DNA of 64,000 nucleotides from Porphyrobacter sp. (lineage in GTDB: Bacteria > Pseudomonadota > Alphaproteobacteria > Sphingomonadales > Sphingomonadaceae). The notes beneath the pieces were generated by a model. That model ran no database searches. It was not told the DNA's origin and saw only the letters and a program-made list of their open reading frames with translations. Positions 42,650 to 51,947 of the stretch are shown piece after piece. The position numbers and the translations under genes were made by a program. The DNA lies in the NCBI GenBank assembly GCA_016125555.1, contig WGLN01000017.1, forward strand, positions 1 through 64,000. Direction: 5' to 3'. Position 1 is the stretch's first letter, and the number at the start of each line of letters is the position of its first letter.

Positions 42650-43846
42650 ATGAAAATTCACGACCTGATCACCACCACCGAGGCGCTCTCCGATCTCTGC
42701 GCCCGCCTCGCGAAATCCGAATTCATCGCCGTCGACACCGAGTTCATGCGCGAGAACACCTATTGGCCCGAACTGTGCCTGGTGCAGATCGCCAACACCG
42801 AGGAAGCCGCCGCGATCGACCCGATGGCGGACGGCATCGATCTCACCCCGCTGCTCGACCTGCTGACCGATAACGAGGACGTCCTCAAGGTCTTCCACGC
42901 CGGCGGGCAGGATGTCGAGATCATCGTCAACATGACGGGCAAGACCCCGCATCCCATCTTCGACACCCAGATCGCGATGATGGCGATCAGCCAGTCCGAA
43001 CAGATCGGCTATGCCAACCTGGTTGAGACCTGGATGGGCCTCACCATCGACAAGGGCGCGCGCTTCACCGACTGGAGCCGCCGCCCGCTGACCGACCGGC
43101 AGATCGAATACGCGATCGGCGATGTGACGCACCTCTCGAAGATCTTCCCCAAGATCCTCAAGAAGCTGATCAAGACCGGGCGCGGCGTGTGGCTCGATGC
43201 CGAGATGGAAAAGCTCGCCGACACCGCAAACTACCTGATCGATCCGGGCAGTGCGTGGAAGCGTATCCGCCAGCCGGGCCGCAATCCGCAGGTGCTGGGC
43301 CGCATGAAGGCGCTCGCCGCCTGGCGCGAGGGCGAGGCGCAGCACAAGAACATCCCGCGCGGGCGGATCATGCGCGACGAGACGCTCGCCGACATCGCTT
43401 CGCATCCGCCCAAGGCGCAGGCCGATCTCGCCAAGGTGCGCGGGCTTTCGGCGGCGTGGAAGGACAACGACATCGGCAAGCGCCTGATGAAGGTGCTGGC
43501 CGAGGCCGAGCCGCTCCCCAAGGACGAGATGCCCGAAAAGGCCGGGCGCGGCGCGCCGCTGGGCAAGGAGGGCGCGCTGGTCGCCGACCTGCTCAAGCTG
43601 CTCCTGAAGATCCGCGCGCGCGAGATCGACGTCGCCGCACGGCTGCTGACCCGCGCCGAGGAGATGGAGGCGCTCGCCGCCGGGGTGCGCGACCTGCCGG
43701 TATTGAAGGGCTGGCGCTTCGAGGTGTTCGGCAAGGATGCGCTCGATCTCGTCGAGGGCAAGCTCGCCTTTGCGGTCGAGAAGGGGCGCCTGAAGATGAC
43801 CCATATCGACGACGTCCCCGCGCCAGGCACGCTGGCGGCGGAGTGA
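42650..43846 (+). CDS. rnd: Ribonuclease D
   Basis: A 398-residue 3'-5' exonuclease. The DEDD motifs are FIAVDTEFMRENTYWPELCLVQIA (Exo I), LKVFHAGGQDVEIIV (Exo II) and the Exo III region IEYAIGDVTHL with Tyr; an HRDC domain follows (LAAWREGEAQHKNIPRGRIMRDETLADIA). It trims tRNA precursors. Start at 42650 (MKIHDLI) behind AAGAGA. Confidence 0.93.
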   Translation: MKIHDLITTTEALSDLCARLAKSEFIAVDTEFMRENTYWPELCLVQIANTEEAAAIDPMADGIDLTPLLDLLTDNEDVLKVFHAGGQDVEIIVNMTGKTPHPIFDTQIAMMAISQSEQIGYANLVETWMGLTIDKGARFTDWSRRPLTDRQIEYAIGDVTHLSKIFPKILKKLIKTGRGVWLDAEMEKLADTANYLIDPGSAWKRIRQPGRNPQVLGRMKALAAWREGEAQHKNIPRGRIMRDETLADIASHPPKAQADLAKVRGLSAAWKDNDIGKRLMKVLAEAEPLPKDEMPEKAGRGAPLGKEGALVADLLKLLLKIRAREIDVAARLLTRAEEMEALAAGVRDLPVLKGWRFEVFGKDALDLVEGKLAFAVEKGRLKMTHIDDVPAPGTLAAE

Positions 43847-43856
43847 CGGCAGGCCG

Positions 43857-44753
43857 GTGAGCACTTACCTCCCCACCATCAAGCAGCTGCAATATCTCGT
43901 CGCGCTGCACGAGCACGGCCATTTCGGCCGCGCGGCCGATGCGAGCTTCGTGTCGCAGTCGACGCTCTCGGCGGGCATCCGCGAGCTCGAATCGCTGCTC
44001 GGGGTGACGCTGGTCGAACGTTCGCGCCGCGTCGTGCGCTTCACCGCGCTGGGCGAGCAGGTGGTGGCCAAGGCCAATCGGCTGCTGCGCGAGGCCGAGG
44101 AACTCGCCGATCTGGTGCAGGCCGCGGGCAAGCCGCTGGTGGGCGAACTCCGGATGAGCGTGATCCCCACCATCGCCCCCTTCCTGCTCCCGCGCGTGCT
44201 GCCGCGGTTGAAGCGCGAGCGACCCGAATTGAAGCTCATGCTGCGCGAGGAGACCAGCTCCGACGCGCTCGAATCGCTCCATCACGGGCGGGTCGATTGC
44301 GTGCTGCTGGCGCTGCCCTTCGACACCGGCGATGCGGCGATCGCGCATATCTCGGACGACCGCCTGTTCGTCGCCTTCCCCAAGGACGACCCCCGCGATC
44401 CCCCGGCGAGCATCCCGCCAGAGATGATCGACACCGGCCGCCTGCTGCTGCTGGAGGACGGCCACTGCCTGCGCGATCACGCGCTCGCCGCCTGCACCCG
44501 CAGCGAACTGCGCGCGAGCGCGGGGATGATCGGCACGAGCCTGCACACGCTGGTGCAGCTGGTGGACAACGACCTCGGGCTCACCATGCTGCCCGAAATG
44601 GCGCTCGATGCGGGCATTCTCGCCGGGACGGAGGTGGTCGCGCGACCCGTGGCCAGCCCCACTGCCAAGCGCGAGATCGTGCTGGCATGGCGCCGCAACT
44701 CGCCGCGCGAGGCCGATTTCCAGCTCCTCGCGGAAGAGCTGCGCGCGGAGTGA
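43857..44753 (+). CDS. oxyR: OxyR peroxide-sensing LysR regulator
   Basis: A 298-residue LysR protein with an N-terminal helix-turn-helix (TIKQLQYLVALHEHGHFGRAADASFVSQSTLSAGIRELESLLG) and the OxyR redox centre: two Cys in LLLLEDGHCLRDHALAAC, equivalent to the C199/C208 pair. Hydrogen peroxide forms the disulfide and activates catalase and peroxidase genes. GTG start at 43857, 10 bp after rnd, suggesting co-transcription. Confidence 0.93.
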   Translation: MSTYLPTIKQLQYLVALHEHGHFGRAADASFVSQSTLSAGIRELESLLGVTLVERSRRVVRFTALGEQVVAKANRLLREAEELADLVQAAGKPLVGELRMSVIPTIAPFLLPRVLPRLKRERPELKLMLREETSSDALESLHHGRVDCVLLALPFDTGDAAIAHISDDRLFVAFPKDDPRDPPASIPPEMIDTGRLLLLEDGHCLRDHALAACTRSELRASAGMIGTSLHTLVQLVDNDLGLTMLPEMALDAGILAGTEVVARPVASPTAKREIVLAWRRNSPREADFQLLAEELRAE

Positions 44754-44794
44754 AACCTTTGGATTGGCAGCGCGAATTGCGCTAGGCCCGCTCC

Positions 44795-45814
44795 ATGAGC
44801 GAATGCAGTGACAGCCCGCAACTAGCTGCCGCCGCCACGCCGCATCGCGCGGGCCTCGGCTTCATGCTGGCGATGCTTGCAGTGCTGCTGGGCGGCATCC
44901 TGCTTCTCAATGCCGGCGTGCTCGAAACATCCTATGCCGGCATCGGTTTCCTGCTCCTCATCCCCTTCGCGATCGGCGGGCTGGTGACTGGCGCTGGGCT
45001 GAGGCTTTACACCTCGGCGGGCTGCATCTTCGCGCCGTTGGTTGTTTTCGCGATCACCTTCCCGCTGGTCTATTTCGGGCTCGGGGAGGGTCTGGTGTGC
45101 ATCGCCATGGCCATGCCCTTCTGGCTGGCGGCGGGATTGGGCGGCGGGCTGGCGACCTGGCTCATCCATCGCCGGCAGCACCGCGCGGGCACGGCGGGCG
45201 AGGCAGCGCGTTTGCAGGCCGCAGCCTTCGTGGCCTTGCCCTTTGCTGTGCTGTGGGCCGAGGAGGCCGCACCGCCTGCATGGGAGGAGCGCAGCGTGGT
45301 GCGCGCGGTCGTGGTCGATGCCGATGCCGCGACGGTCTGGCCGCTGCTGGCTTCGATCCCCGACGTGCGCGGCGACGAGGGGCTGGCGACCTTCACCCAT
45401 GATGTTGTCGGCGTCCCCCGCCCTTCCGAGGCGCGGCTGGTGCGCCGAGCCGATGGGCTGGTGCGCGAAGGCCGCTGGGGCAAGGCGATCCGCTTCGAGG
45501 AGCGCGTCACCGCAATCGTGCCGGGTCGCAGGATCCGCTGGGACTTCGCCTTCCCCGACACATCGGTGCAGGACTATACCGACCGCCACATCTCGCCCGA
45601 CGGGCCGCTGCTCAAAATTGCGCGCGGCGGATACGCCCTCGAACCGCTCGGGCCGGGGCGGGTGCGCGTGACGCTTTCCACCACCTACCGGATGCGCAGC
45701 CGGCTCGATTGGTATGCCGCGTTGTGGGGTGAGATCCTGCTCGGCGATATCGAGGACAATGTCCTCGCGATCATTCGCACGCGTGCCGAAAACGCTGCGC
45801 GCAACGCCGACTAG
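44795..45814 (+). CDS. Membrane-anchored SRPBCC (START-like) protein
   Basis: A 339-residue protein. Residues about 15-155 hold four to five membrane segments (FMLAMLAVLLGGILLLNAGVL, IGFLLLIPFAIGGLVTGAGL, IFAPLVVFAITFPLVYFG and others). The C-terminal half, from ERSVVRAVVVDADAATVWPLLASIPDVRG, is an SRPBCC domain with a hydrophobic ligand pocket (RVTLSTTYRMRSRLDWYAALWGEILLGDIEDNVLAIIRTRAE). Function unknown; possibly lipid or polyketide binding at the membrane. It converges and overlaps by 4 bp with the next gene. Confidence 0.8.
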   Translation: MSECSDSPQLAAAATPHRAGLGFMLAMLAVLLGGILLLNAGVLETSYAGIGFLLLIPFAIGGLVTGAGLRLYTSAGCIFAPLVVFAITFPLVYFGLGEGLVCIAMAMPFWLAAGLGGGLATWLIHRRQHRAGTAGEAARLQAAAFVALPFAVLWAEEAAPPAWEERSVVRAVVVDADAATVWPLLASIPDVRGDEGLATFTHDVVGVPRPSEARLVRRADGLVREGRWGKAIRFEERVTAIVPGRRIRWDFAFPDTSVQDYTDRHISPDGPLLKIARGGYALEPLGPGRVRVTLSTTYRMRSRLDWYAALWGEILLGDIEDNVLAIIRTRAENAARNAD

Positions 45815-46257
45815 CGCGACGCGCGGCCGGTTTCGGGGACCACTGCGGTTTCGCGCCAGCCGCTTTCGTAATCGGCGATCGGTCCCGCGAACCCGGCGGC
45901 GATTTCGCGCGCGCATCCGGGAAGGGCGGTCCCGGGGCACGGGCCGATGGTCGAGGTGACATAGGAATCGAACTCCCGGTCGAAGTTCTTGCGCACCAGC
46001 GTGGCGGAATAGGTGGTCGAATCGGAATCCTCGAGGGTGAGGAGCACGATCTTCCACCCCTCGTCCGCATCCGTGCCAAGCGCCGCGGTCCGGCTGCCGG
46101 CGATTTCCTGACGAAGCTCGTAAGCCAGCAGCTTGCCGAGGCGCCCGGTGCCGGAATGTTCGATCGAGACTTTCGCGATCCTGTCATCCGCAGCGCCCGA
46201 AGAGCCCAGAAGGACAGCCGCAAGGCTCAGAAAAAGCGACACGATCGTGATCCGCAT
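45811..46257 (-). CDS. Exported hypothetical protein
   Basis: A 148-residue protein with a signal peptide (MRITIVSLFLSLAAVLLGSSGA) and a soluble mature part with two Cys (IGPCPGTALPGCAREI) that may form a disulfide. No family recognised. Start at 46257 is preferred over an ATG 12 bp upstream because of a GGGGGAG site before it. Convergent with the SRPBCC gene. Confidence 0.65.
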   Translation of the reverse strand: MRITIVSLFLSLAAVLLGSSGAADDRIAKVSIEHSGTGRLGKLLAYELRQEIAGSRTAALGTDADEGWKIVLLTLEDSDSTTYSATLVRKNFDREFDSYVTSTIGPCPGTALPGCAREIAAGFAGPIADYESGWRETAVVPETGRASR

Positions 46258-46403
46258 TCTCTCCCCCATCCTGCGGGATTACAATGCGATGTTAGCCTGC
46301 GCCAGACAACCCCGACTTATTTCCACATCCATCAGAGGGTAAGCAATTAACCGGACGTAAAGGCTCGCGTGCAAGGCTAGGGTTCCGCAGGGGAGAAAAC
46401 GCC

Positions 46404-46796
46404 ATGCTGATCACGCTGCCCAAGCGCCGCCCCAAGCGCGTGCGGGTGCTGTTGCACTGCGAACTCGAGACCGCGACGGGGCGCTCCCCGGCGCGGGTGC
46501 GCGACGTGTCGCACAAGGGGTTGCTGATCGAGATGACCGACCCGCCCGGCACCGGCGAGGCGATCACGGTGTCCTACGAAGCGCACCGCATGGCGGGGAC
46601 GATCATCTGGCGCAAGGGCGCTTGGATCGGCGTCAAGCTCGACGAGGCGCTGGTGCCCGCCCTGTGGGACGAACTCACCGGCAACCCGCTGCGGGTTGCC
46701 GCGCCGCGCCGGTATCGCCACGACGCGATCGAGGAGGACGAGGCGCAGGTGCCGGTGACACCGCGGCTGATCCGTCTGCGCAGGATCGGATTCTAG
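46404..46796 (+). CDS. PilZ-domain protein
   Basis: A 130-residue protein with a PilZ-like beta barrel: KRRPKRVRVLLHCELETATGRSPARVRDVSHKGLLIEMTDPPGTGEAITVSYEAHRMAGTIIWRKGAWIGVKLDE. The RxxxR start (RRPKR) and the DVSHKGLLIE segment correspond to the c-di-GMP motifs RxxxR and D/NxSxxG, the second degenerate at the Gly position spacing. Likely a c-di-GMP effector or a degenerate relative. Confidence 0.8.
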   Translation: MLITLPKRRPKRVRVLLHCELETATGRSPARVRDVSHKGLLIEMTDPPGTGEAITVSYEAHRMAGTIIWRKGAWIGVKLDEALVPALWDELTGNPLRVAAPRRYRHDAIEEDEAQVPVTPRLIRLRRIGF

Positions 46797-46807
46797 CCCC
46801 TCGCTGC

Positions 46808-47416
46808 TCAGTCCATGTGCTTGAGGCCGACCCGCAGGTAATCCCAGCCGGTGATGCAGGTCAGCACCGCGGCCGCCCACAGCGACACCAGCCCGACAAG
46901 GTGGACCCAGCTGTTCGCGATCGTCGCGCAGGCATGGCCGACCGCCTGGCACGGCGGCCCGTGCACCGCACCGCCGAGGATCAGCGCGCCCAGTGCCACC
47001 AGCTGGAAGGTCGTCTTCCACTTGGCGAGACGCGAGACCGGCACCGAAACCTGGATCCCGCCGAGAAACTCGCGCAGCCCCGACACCGCGATCTCGCGCA
47101 CCAGGATGACCAGCCCGGCGATGACGTGAATGTCCCCCACATAGGGCCCGCGTAGGTAGCCTTGCGCGGTGAGCACGAGGATCACCGCGGCGACCATGAT
47201 CTTGTCGGCGATCGGATCGAGGAAGATGCCGAGCTTGGAGACCGTCCCCTGCGCCCGCGCGAGGTAGCCGTCGAAGAAATCGGTGACCGCGATCACGCAG
47301 TAGAGCGCGAAGCCCACCAGATAGCCCATCCGCCATTCCGGCCACCACAGGAAGAAGGCCAGCAGCGGCACGGCGAAGATGCGCGAGAGCGTGAGGATGT
47401 TGGGCAGGTTGAGCAT
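46808..47416 (-). CDS. pgsA: CDP-diacylglycerol-glycerol-3-phosphate 3-phosphatidyltransferase
   Basis: A 202-residue integral membrane enzyme with the CDP-alcohol phosphotransferase motif in DFFDGYLARAQGTVSKLGIFLDPIADK (D-G-x2-A-R-x8-G-x3-D-x3-D). It makes phosphatidylglycerol phosphate. Start at 47416 (MLNLPNILTLSRI). Divergent from the MFS gene. Confidence 0.93.
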   Translation of the reverse strand: MLNLPNILTLSRIFAVPLLAFFLWWPEWRMGYLVGFALYCVIAVTDFFDGYLARAQGTVSKLGIFLDPIADKIMVAAVILVLTAQGYLRGPYVGDIHVIAGLVILVREIAVSGLREFLGGIQVSVPVSRLAKWKTTFQLVALGALILGGAVHGPPCQAVGHACATIANSWVHLVGLVSLWAAAVLTCITGWDYLRVGLKHMD

Positions 47417-47511
47417 CGTTCCGCCTCCCGCTCTAGCGCGGCAATGGCCGCGGCAAAAGCCCGCGCGGGCGCCGCGTTCCCCGCCCGGGCGCTGCGGCAA
47501 GGGTTGTGAAT

Positions 47512-48876
47512 ATGCGCCCGCGCGCTATGTCCGGCGCTTCCAAGGGGCTGCATCGGCACACGAACCGCATGACGACATCGACCAACCTCATGCGCCAGCG
47601 GCGCTTCCTGCCGCTGTTCCTGACCCAGCTCCTCAATGCGCTCAACGACAATCTCTACAAGAACGCGATGGTGCTTTTCGTGGTCTACCAGATCTACGAT
47701 TCGCCCGAGATGGAAACGCTGATCAGCGGCGTCGCCACCGCGCTGTTCGTGCTGCCCTTCGTGCTGTTCTCGGCGACCTCGGGCCAGCTTGCCGACATGC
47801 GCGACAAGACGAAGATCATCCGCTGGATCAAGTTCGCCGAGATCATCATCATGTCGATCGGCGCCACCGGTCTGCTGCTCGCTTCGCGGGGCCTGCACAT
47901 CGAGACCCTCGCCATCCCGTTGATGTTCGTCGCGCTGTTCGCGATGGGGGTGCACTCGACGTTCTTCGGCCCGATCAAATACGCCATCCTGCCGCAGCAC
48001 CTGGAAAAGGACGAGGTGCTGGCGGGCACCGGGCTGGTCGAGGCGGGCACCTATGTCGCGATCCTCGTGGGCATGATCCTGGGCGGCGTCATGCCGATCA
48101 TGGCGAGCATCCTGTCGGTGATCGTAATCGCGCTGATCGGCTACATGGTGTGCCGCTGGGTGCCGTCCGCCCCGCCCGAGACGGTCGAGCGCAAGGTCGA
48201 CTGGAACCCGGTGCGCGCATCGCGGGCGCTGGTCGCCTTCACCATGGGCAATCCCGAGCTGCGCTATTCGGTGCTGGCGATCAGCTATTTCTGGGCGATC
48301 GCGGCGATCCTGTCGGTGCAGTTCATCCCGCTCGCCAAGAACGTGCTGCTCGCCGACAAACAGGTCGCGGCGGTGATGCTGGTGGCCTTTTCGGCAGGGA
48401 TCGCAATCGGCTCGGTCTCGATCAATGCGCTGCTGAAGGGTGACATCTCGGCGCGCTATTCGGCGGCCTCGGTGCTGGCGCTGGGGGCGCTGCTGATCGT
48501 GTTCTACCTGCTGTGCCGGATCTGGAATCTCACGCCGACCGGCGACCTGTTCACGGTGGGCGAGTTCCTGTCGCAGCCGCTGGCGCTGCTGCTGCTTGCC
48601 GATCTCGTGCTGATCGCGGTGGCGGGCGGGATGTTCGTGGTGCCGCTCTACGCCTTTCTCACCACCAAGGTCGAAAAGTCCGAGGCCTCGCGCTCGGTCG
48701 CGGCGAACAACCTCATCTCCTCGGTGTTCATGGTGGTCGGCGCAGGCGTGGCCGGGGTGCTGGGCTTCTTCGGCATTCCGCTGGCCGAACAGCTGCTTTT
48801 GAGCCTCGTGCTGTGCCTGCTATCGGCAAGCCTCGCGAAGAAGCTCCACGCGCTCGAGGCGCCGCGCGCCGCCTAG
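47512..48876 (+). CDS. MFS transporter, LplT-like
   Basis: A 12-segment major facilitator protein. The conserved part begins at RRFLPLFLTQLLNALNDNLYKNAMVLFVVY, the motif of the LplT lysophospholipid flippase group. Further: FSATSGQLADMRDKTKIIRWIKFAEI and FGPIKYAILPQHLEKDEVLAGTGLVEAGTYVAI. LplT moves lysophospholipids across the inner membrane; in other genomes it is fused or adjacent to an acyltransferase, which is absent here. The start is uncertain: ATG 47512 has AAGGG at 8-bp spacing, ATG 47569 has none. Confidence 0.85.
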   Translation: MRPRAMSGASKGLHRHTNRMTTSTNLMRQRRFLPLFLTQLLNALNDNLYKNAMVLFVVYQIYDSPEMETLISGVATALFVLPFVLFSATSGQLADMRDKTKIIRWIKFAEIIIMSIGATGLLLASRGLHIETLAIPLMFVALFAMGVHSTFFGPIKYAILPQHLEKDEVLAGTGLVEAGTYVAILVGMILGGVMPIMASILSVIVIALIGYMVCRWVPSAPPETVERKVDWNPVRASRALVAFTMGNPELRYSVLAISYFWAIAAILSVQFIPLAKNVLLADKQVAAVMLVAFSAGIAIGSVSINALLKGDISARYSAASVLALGALLIVFYLLCRIWNLTPTGDLFTVGEFLSQPLALLLLADLVLIAVAGGMFVVPLYAFLTTKVEKSEASRSVAANNLISSVFMVVGAGVAGVLGFFGIPLAEQLLLSLVLCLLSASLAKKLHALEAPRAA

Positions 48877-49064
48877 AGGATGAAGACGAGGATCGCCGCG
48901 GTCGCCGCGACATAGACGCTGGCGAAGCCGCGCACGTCGGCGAGCGTCAGGCGCCACAGGTCTTCGGCGGGGATCGGGATGAGGTCGTGCTTGACGTGCG
49001 GCGGCAGGAGCCTGCGCAGCCAGTGCCGGGCGCTTTCTTCGGTGAGGACGAGGCTGCGACGCAT
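48873..49064 (-). CDS. Small tail-anchored hypothetical protein
   Basis: A 63-residue protein, soluble for about 40 residues and ending in one membrane helix (GFASVYVAATAAILVFIL) right at the C-terminus. Start at 49064 (MRRSLVLTEESARHW) has a GGGAG site; a longer frame begins at 49115 without one. Its stop overlaps the MFS gene stop by 4 bp on the opposite strand. No family recognised. Confidence 0.6.
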   Translation of the reverse strand: MRRSLVLTEESARHWLRRLLPPHVKHDLIPIPAEDLWRLTLADVRGFASVYVAATAAILVFIL

Positions 49065-49270
49065 TCTGCGATTCTCCCGTGACACGAGGCCATAGTTTAA
49101 GACTTTCTTAACCATTGGGAACCCGCGCGCAGGCTCGTGTCACAGCTTGGGACAATCTATCCGCCGCAAGAGCCGGACGGGTGTTTGCGCAAGGATGGGC
49201 GCGGCTGTAGAGGCCTCGGCGAAACGGTCGGCGCCGCGGTTGCCGGGCCGGACAGACGGGAGACGCCCAA

Positions 49271-50956
49271 GTGCCTGACGAAACGCGCAGCGCCGCCGCG
49301 CTGCTGGTCGATTGCCTCGCCGTGCAGGGCTGCGACCGGATCTTCACCGTGCCCGGCGAAAGCTTCCTCGCCGTGCTCGACGCGCTGACCGAGCGCCCCG
49401 AGATCGACGTCGTCACCTGCCGCCAGGAAGGCGGGGTCGCGTTCATGGCCTGCGCCGACGGAGCGATGAACGCCGCGGGCGAAGGCCGACCCGGCGTCGC
49501 CTTCGTGACCCGCGGTCCGGGCGCGACCAATGCCAGCATCGGCGTCCATGTCGCGCATCAGGATTCGCAGCCGATGATCCTGTTCGTCGGCGACGTGGCG
49601 CGCAGCGCGCAGGGACGCGAGGGCTTTCAGGAGGTGGATTTCGCGGCCTTCTTCGCGCCGATCTGCAAGTGGGCCGCGCGGATCGACGACCCGGCGCGCA
49701 TCCCCGAATATGTCGCACGCGCCCATGCCACAGCGATCAGCGGGCGGCCTGGCCCGGTGGTGCTCGCGCTGCCCGAGGACATGCTGGTCGAACAGGTCCC
49801 CGCCGCCATCGCCCCGCGCCCCTTCGTCACGCGCCCTGCGCAAGCCGCCTGTCCCGACGCGATGCAGGCGCTGTTCGCGCTCCTCGCGGATGCGGCGAGC
49901 CCGGTCGCGATCATCGGCGGGGCGGGCTGGAACGCCAAGGCGCGCCACCATTTCCAGCAATTCGCCGAGAAGATCGGCCTGCCGGTGGCGACCGCCTTCC
50001 GCCGCCAGGACGCGATTGCGCCGTCATCGCCCGTCTATGCCGGGAACCTCGGCTATGGTCCCAACCCCAAGCTGGTCGAGCGGGTGAAGAACGCCGACCT
50101 CGTCATCGCCGTCGGCGCGCGGCTGGGCGAGGCGACCACCGATGGTTATGCCGTGCCGAGCCTCGAACATCCCGGCCAGCGCCTCGTCCACGTGCACCCG
50201 GATCCCGAGGAATTGGGCCGCGTCTACCGCACCGATCTCGCCATGGCTTGCGCGGTCGACGACTTCGCCGAATGCGCGGCGCTGTGGGAAGATGCGGGCG
50301 TGATCCCCTTCGACGCGGGCGCCGAGGCCAATCGCGAATGGCGCGAATGGGCGACGCCGTCGTCCTCCGACGCGGCGCTCGATCTTGCCGCCTGCGTCGC
50401 GGCGATGCGCGAGGCGCTGCCCGAGGACACGATCATCTGCAACGGCGCCGGCAACTTCGCCGGGTGGTGGCACCGCTACTGGCGCTATGACGCCTATCCC
50501 GGCCAGCTCGCGCCGACCTGCGGAGCGATGGGTTACGGTGTCCCCGCCGCAGTCGCCGCGAGCTTGCGCTATCCGGAGCGCACCGTGGTGGCGGTTGCCG
50601 GCGACGGGGATTTTCTGATGAACGGGCAGGAACTCGCCACGGCCATGCAGCACGGCGCGGACCTGATCGTGGTGGTGGTCGACAACGGAGCCTACGGCAC
50701 GATCCGGATGCACCAGGAGCGCGAATATCCCGGCCGGGTTTCGGCGACGAACCTCGCCAACCCCGATTTCGCGGCGCTCGGCGCGGCTTACGGCGCATGG
50801 AGTGCGCGCGCCGAGACCACCGATGACTTCATCGCTGCGCTCGCCGAGGCGAAGGACCGCAAGGGGCTGCGCCTGATGCACCTCAAGGCCGATCTCGAAC
50901 GCATCGCCGCGAGCGGAGCGACGATCACCGGGCTGCGGGAACGCGCGAAGGACTGA
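49271..50956 (+). CDS. Thiamine diphosphate-dependent enzyme, acetolactate synthase-like
   Basis: A 561-residue ThDP enzyme. The N-terminal Pyr domain has the catalytic Glu in FTVPGESFLAVLDAL; the central FAD/nucleotide-type domain contains PVAIIGGAGWNAKARHH; the C-terminal PP domain has the ThDP motif GDGDFLMNGQELATAMQHGADLIVVVVDN (GDG to N). It is shorter than typical IlvB and lacks a small-subunit gene next door, so it is more likely a decarboxylase or carboligase of unknown substrate than biosynthetic acetolactate synthase. GTG start at 49271 behind GGGAG. Confidence 0.88.
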   Translation: MPDETRSAAALLVDCLAVQGCDRIFTVPGESFLAVLDALTERPEIDVVTCRQEGGVAFMACADGAMNAAGEGRPGVAFVTRGPGATNASIGVHVAHQDSQPMILFVGDVARSAQGREGFQEVDFAAFFAPICKWAARIDDPARIPEYVARAHATAISGRPGPVVLALPEDMLVEQVPAAIAPRPFVTRPAQAACPDAMQALFALLADAASPVAIIGGAGWNAKARHHFQQFAEKIGLPVATAFRRQDAIAPSSPVYAGNLGYGPNPKLVERVKNADLVIAVGARLGEATTDGYAVPSLEHPGQRLVHVHPDPEELGRVYRTDLAMACAVDDFAECAALWEDAGVIPFDAGAEANREWREWATPSSSDAALDLAACVAAMREALPEDTIICNGAGNFAGWWHRYWRYDAYPGQLAPTCGAMGYGVPAAVAASLRYPERTVVAVAGDGDFLMNGQELATAMQHGADLIVVVVDNGAYGTIRMHQEREYPGRVSATNLANPDFAALGAAYGAWSARAETTDDFIAALAEAKDRKGLRLMHLKADLERIAASGATITGLRERAKD

Positions 50957-51025
50957 ACCCGGACGGCAGCGAGGCCGCCCCCGGGGTGGGGAGCGGCCTC
51001 GCTTGGTGGCTTGTGGCGGGGTGCG

Positions 51026-51196
51026 TCAGACGCGGTCGCCCATCGCGCCCTTCACTTCGCCCTTGGCCTTGTCGGTCTTGCCGTCGATTTCCTGCGCGCG
51101 GCCTTCGGCGCGGGTTTCCGGATCGTTCGAATGCTGCTTGGCCTCGCCGATCCCTTCCTTGACGGCACCCTTGGTTTTGTCCTTGAGTTCACCCAT
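51026..51196 (-). CDS. CsbD-like stress protein (56 aa)
   Basis: A short reading frame encoding MGELKDKTKGAVKEGIGEAK... with the repeated K-G-x-x-K-E / G-E-x-K pattern and acidic tail (GKTDKAKGEVKGAMGDRV) of CsbD-like hydrophilic proteins. These are general-stress proteins, probably disordered, of unknown mechanism. GGGAG lies upstream of the ATG at 51196. Too small to stand out by length but clearly coding in character. Confidence 0.85.
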   Translation of the reverse strand: MGELKDKTKGAVKEGIGEAKQHSNDPETRAEGRAQEIDGKTDKAKGEVKGAMGDRV

Positions 51197-51328
51197 GGTA
51201 TAATCTCCCTGGTTGAAGCCAATGGAATTATTGACTTTTCACCTCACCAACGGGTGACGGCCGGCAATCGTTCCGAAGCGCAAGCCGGCCGGTTGCTGAG
51301 CCGCGACGGAGCGTGGGTCCGCAGCGCT

Positions 51329-51751
51329 TCAGCCCTCGGCCATCGTGCGGATTATGTTCCATTCCTCCGCCGTCACCCCGCAAACCGACAGGCGCGACTG
51401 CTTGATCAGTTGCATCTCGGCGAGACGCGGCTCTGCCTTGATCGCGGCGAGCGTCACGGGCCGGGCGAGCTTCTCCTTCGGCTTCACCTTCACCGCCGCC
51501 CACTTGCCGGTCTCGTCGGTCGGATCGCTGATGCCGGCGACGCTGATCGTGCAGATGCCGACGATCTCCAGCCCCTCGCGCGAGTGATAGAAGAACGCCT
51601 CGTCCCCCACCTGCATCGCGGCGAGGTTGTTCCTCGCCTGGTAGTTGCGCACCCCGTCCCACGTGCCCTCGCCCTCTGCCACGAGGTCGTCCCAGCTGTA
51701 CTTGAACGGCTCGGACTTCATCAGCCAGTAGGCAGGTGCGGCGCGGGTCAT
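51329..51751 (-). CDS. EVE-domain protein
   Basis: A 140-residue protein that is one EVE (PUA-like) domain: YWLMKSEPFKYSWDDLVAEGEGTWDGVRNYQARNNLAAMQVGDEAFFYHSREGLEIVGICTI, then KWAAVKVKPKEKLARPVTLAAIKAEP. EVE domains read modified bases in DNA or RNA. Start at 51751 with AAAGGAG 9 bp upstream. Monocistronic. Confidence 0.9.
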   Translation of the reverse strand: MTRAAPAYWLMKSEPFKYSWDDLVAEGEGTWDGVRNYQARNNLAAMQVGDEAFFYHSREGLEIVGICTISVAGISDPTDETGKWAAVKVKPKEKLARPVTLAAIKAEPRLAEMQLIKQSRLSVCGVTAEEWNIIRTMAEG

Positions 51752-51947
51752 CGGGGCTTGCTCCTTTGGGGTCTTTCGGGTTCGCCGATGGTCGGCAGAC
51801 CCCGCGCGATAGCGTGCGCGGGGTCTGCCGCTCAAGCCCCGGAGTGTCCGAGCCCGCAAGGGAATTAACCCGATCTTCAGTGCGTCCTGCCATGATCTAC
51901 GGAACGGTGGGGAGCGAAAGGCCCGGACAGGGCACTTGTTGCCCGTC

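Noticed and set aside
49271-50956. ThDP enzyme considered as biosynthetic acetolactate synthase (ilvB)
   Set aside because: No regulatory subunit gene is adjacent and the protein is shorter than usual, so only the superfamily is assigned.
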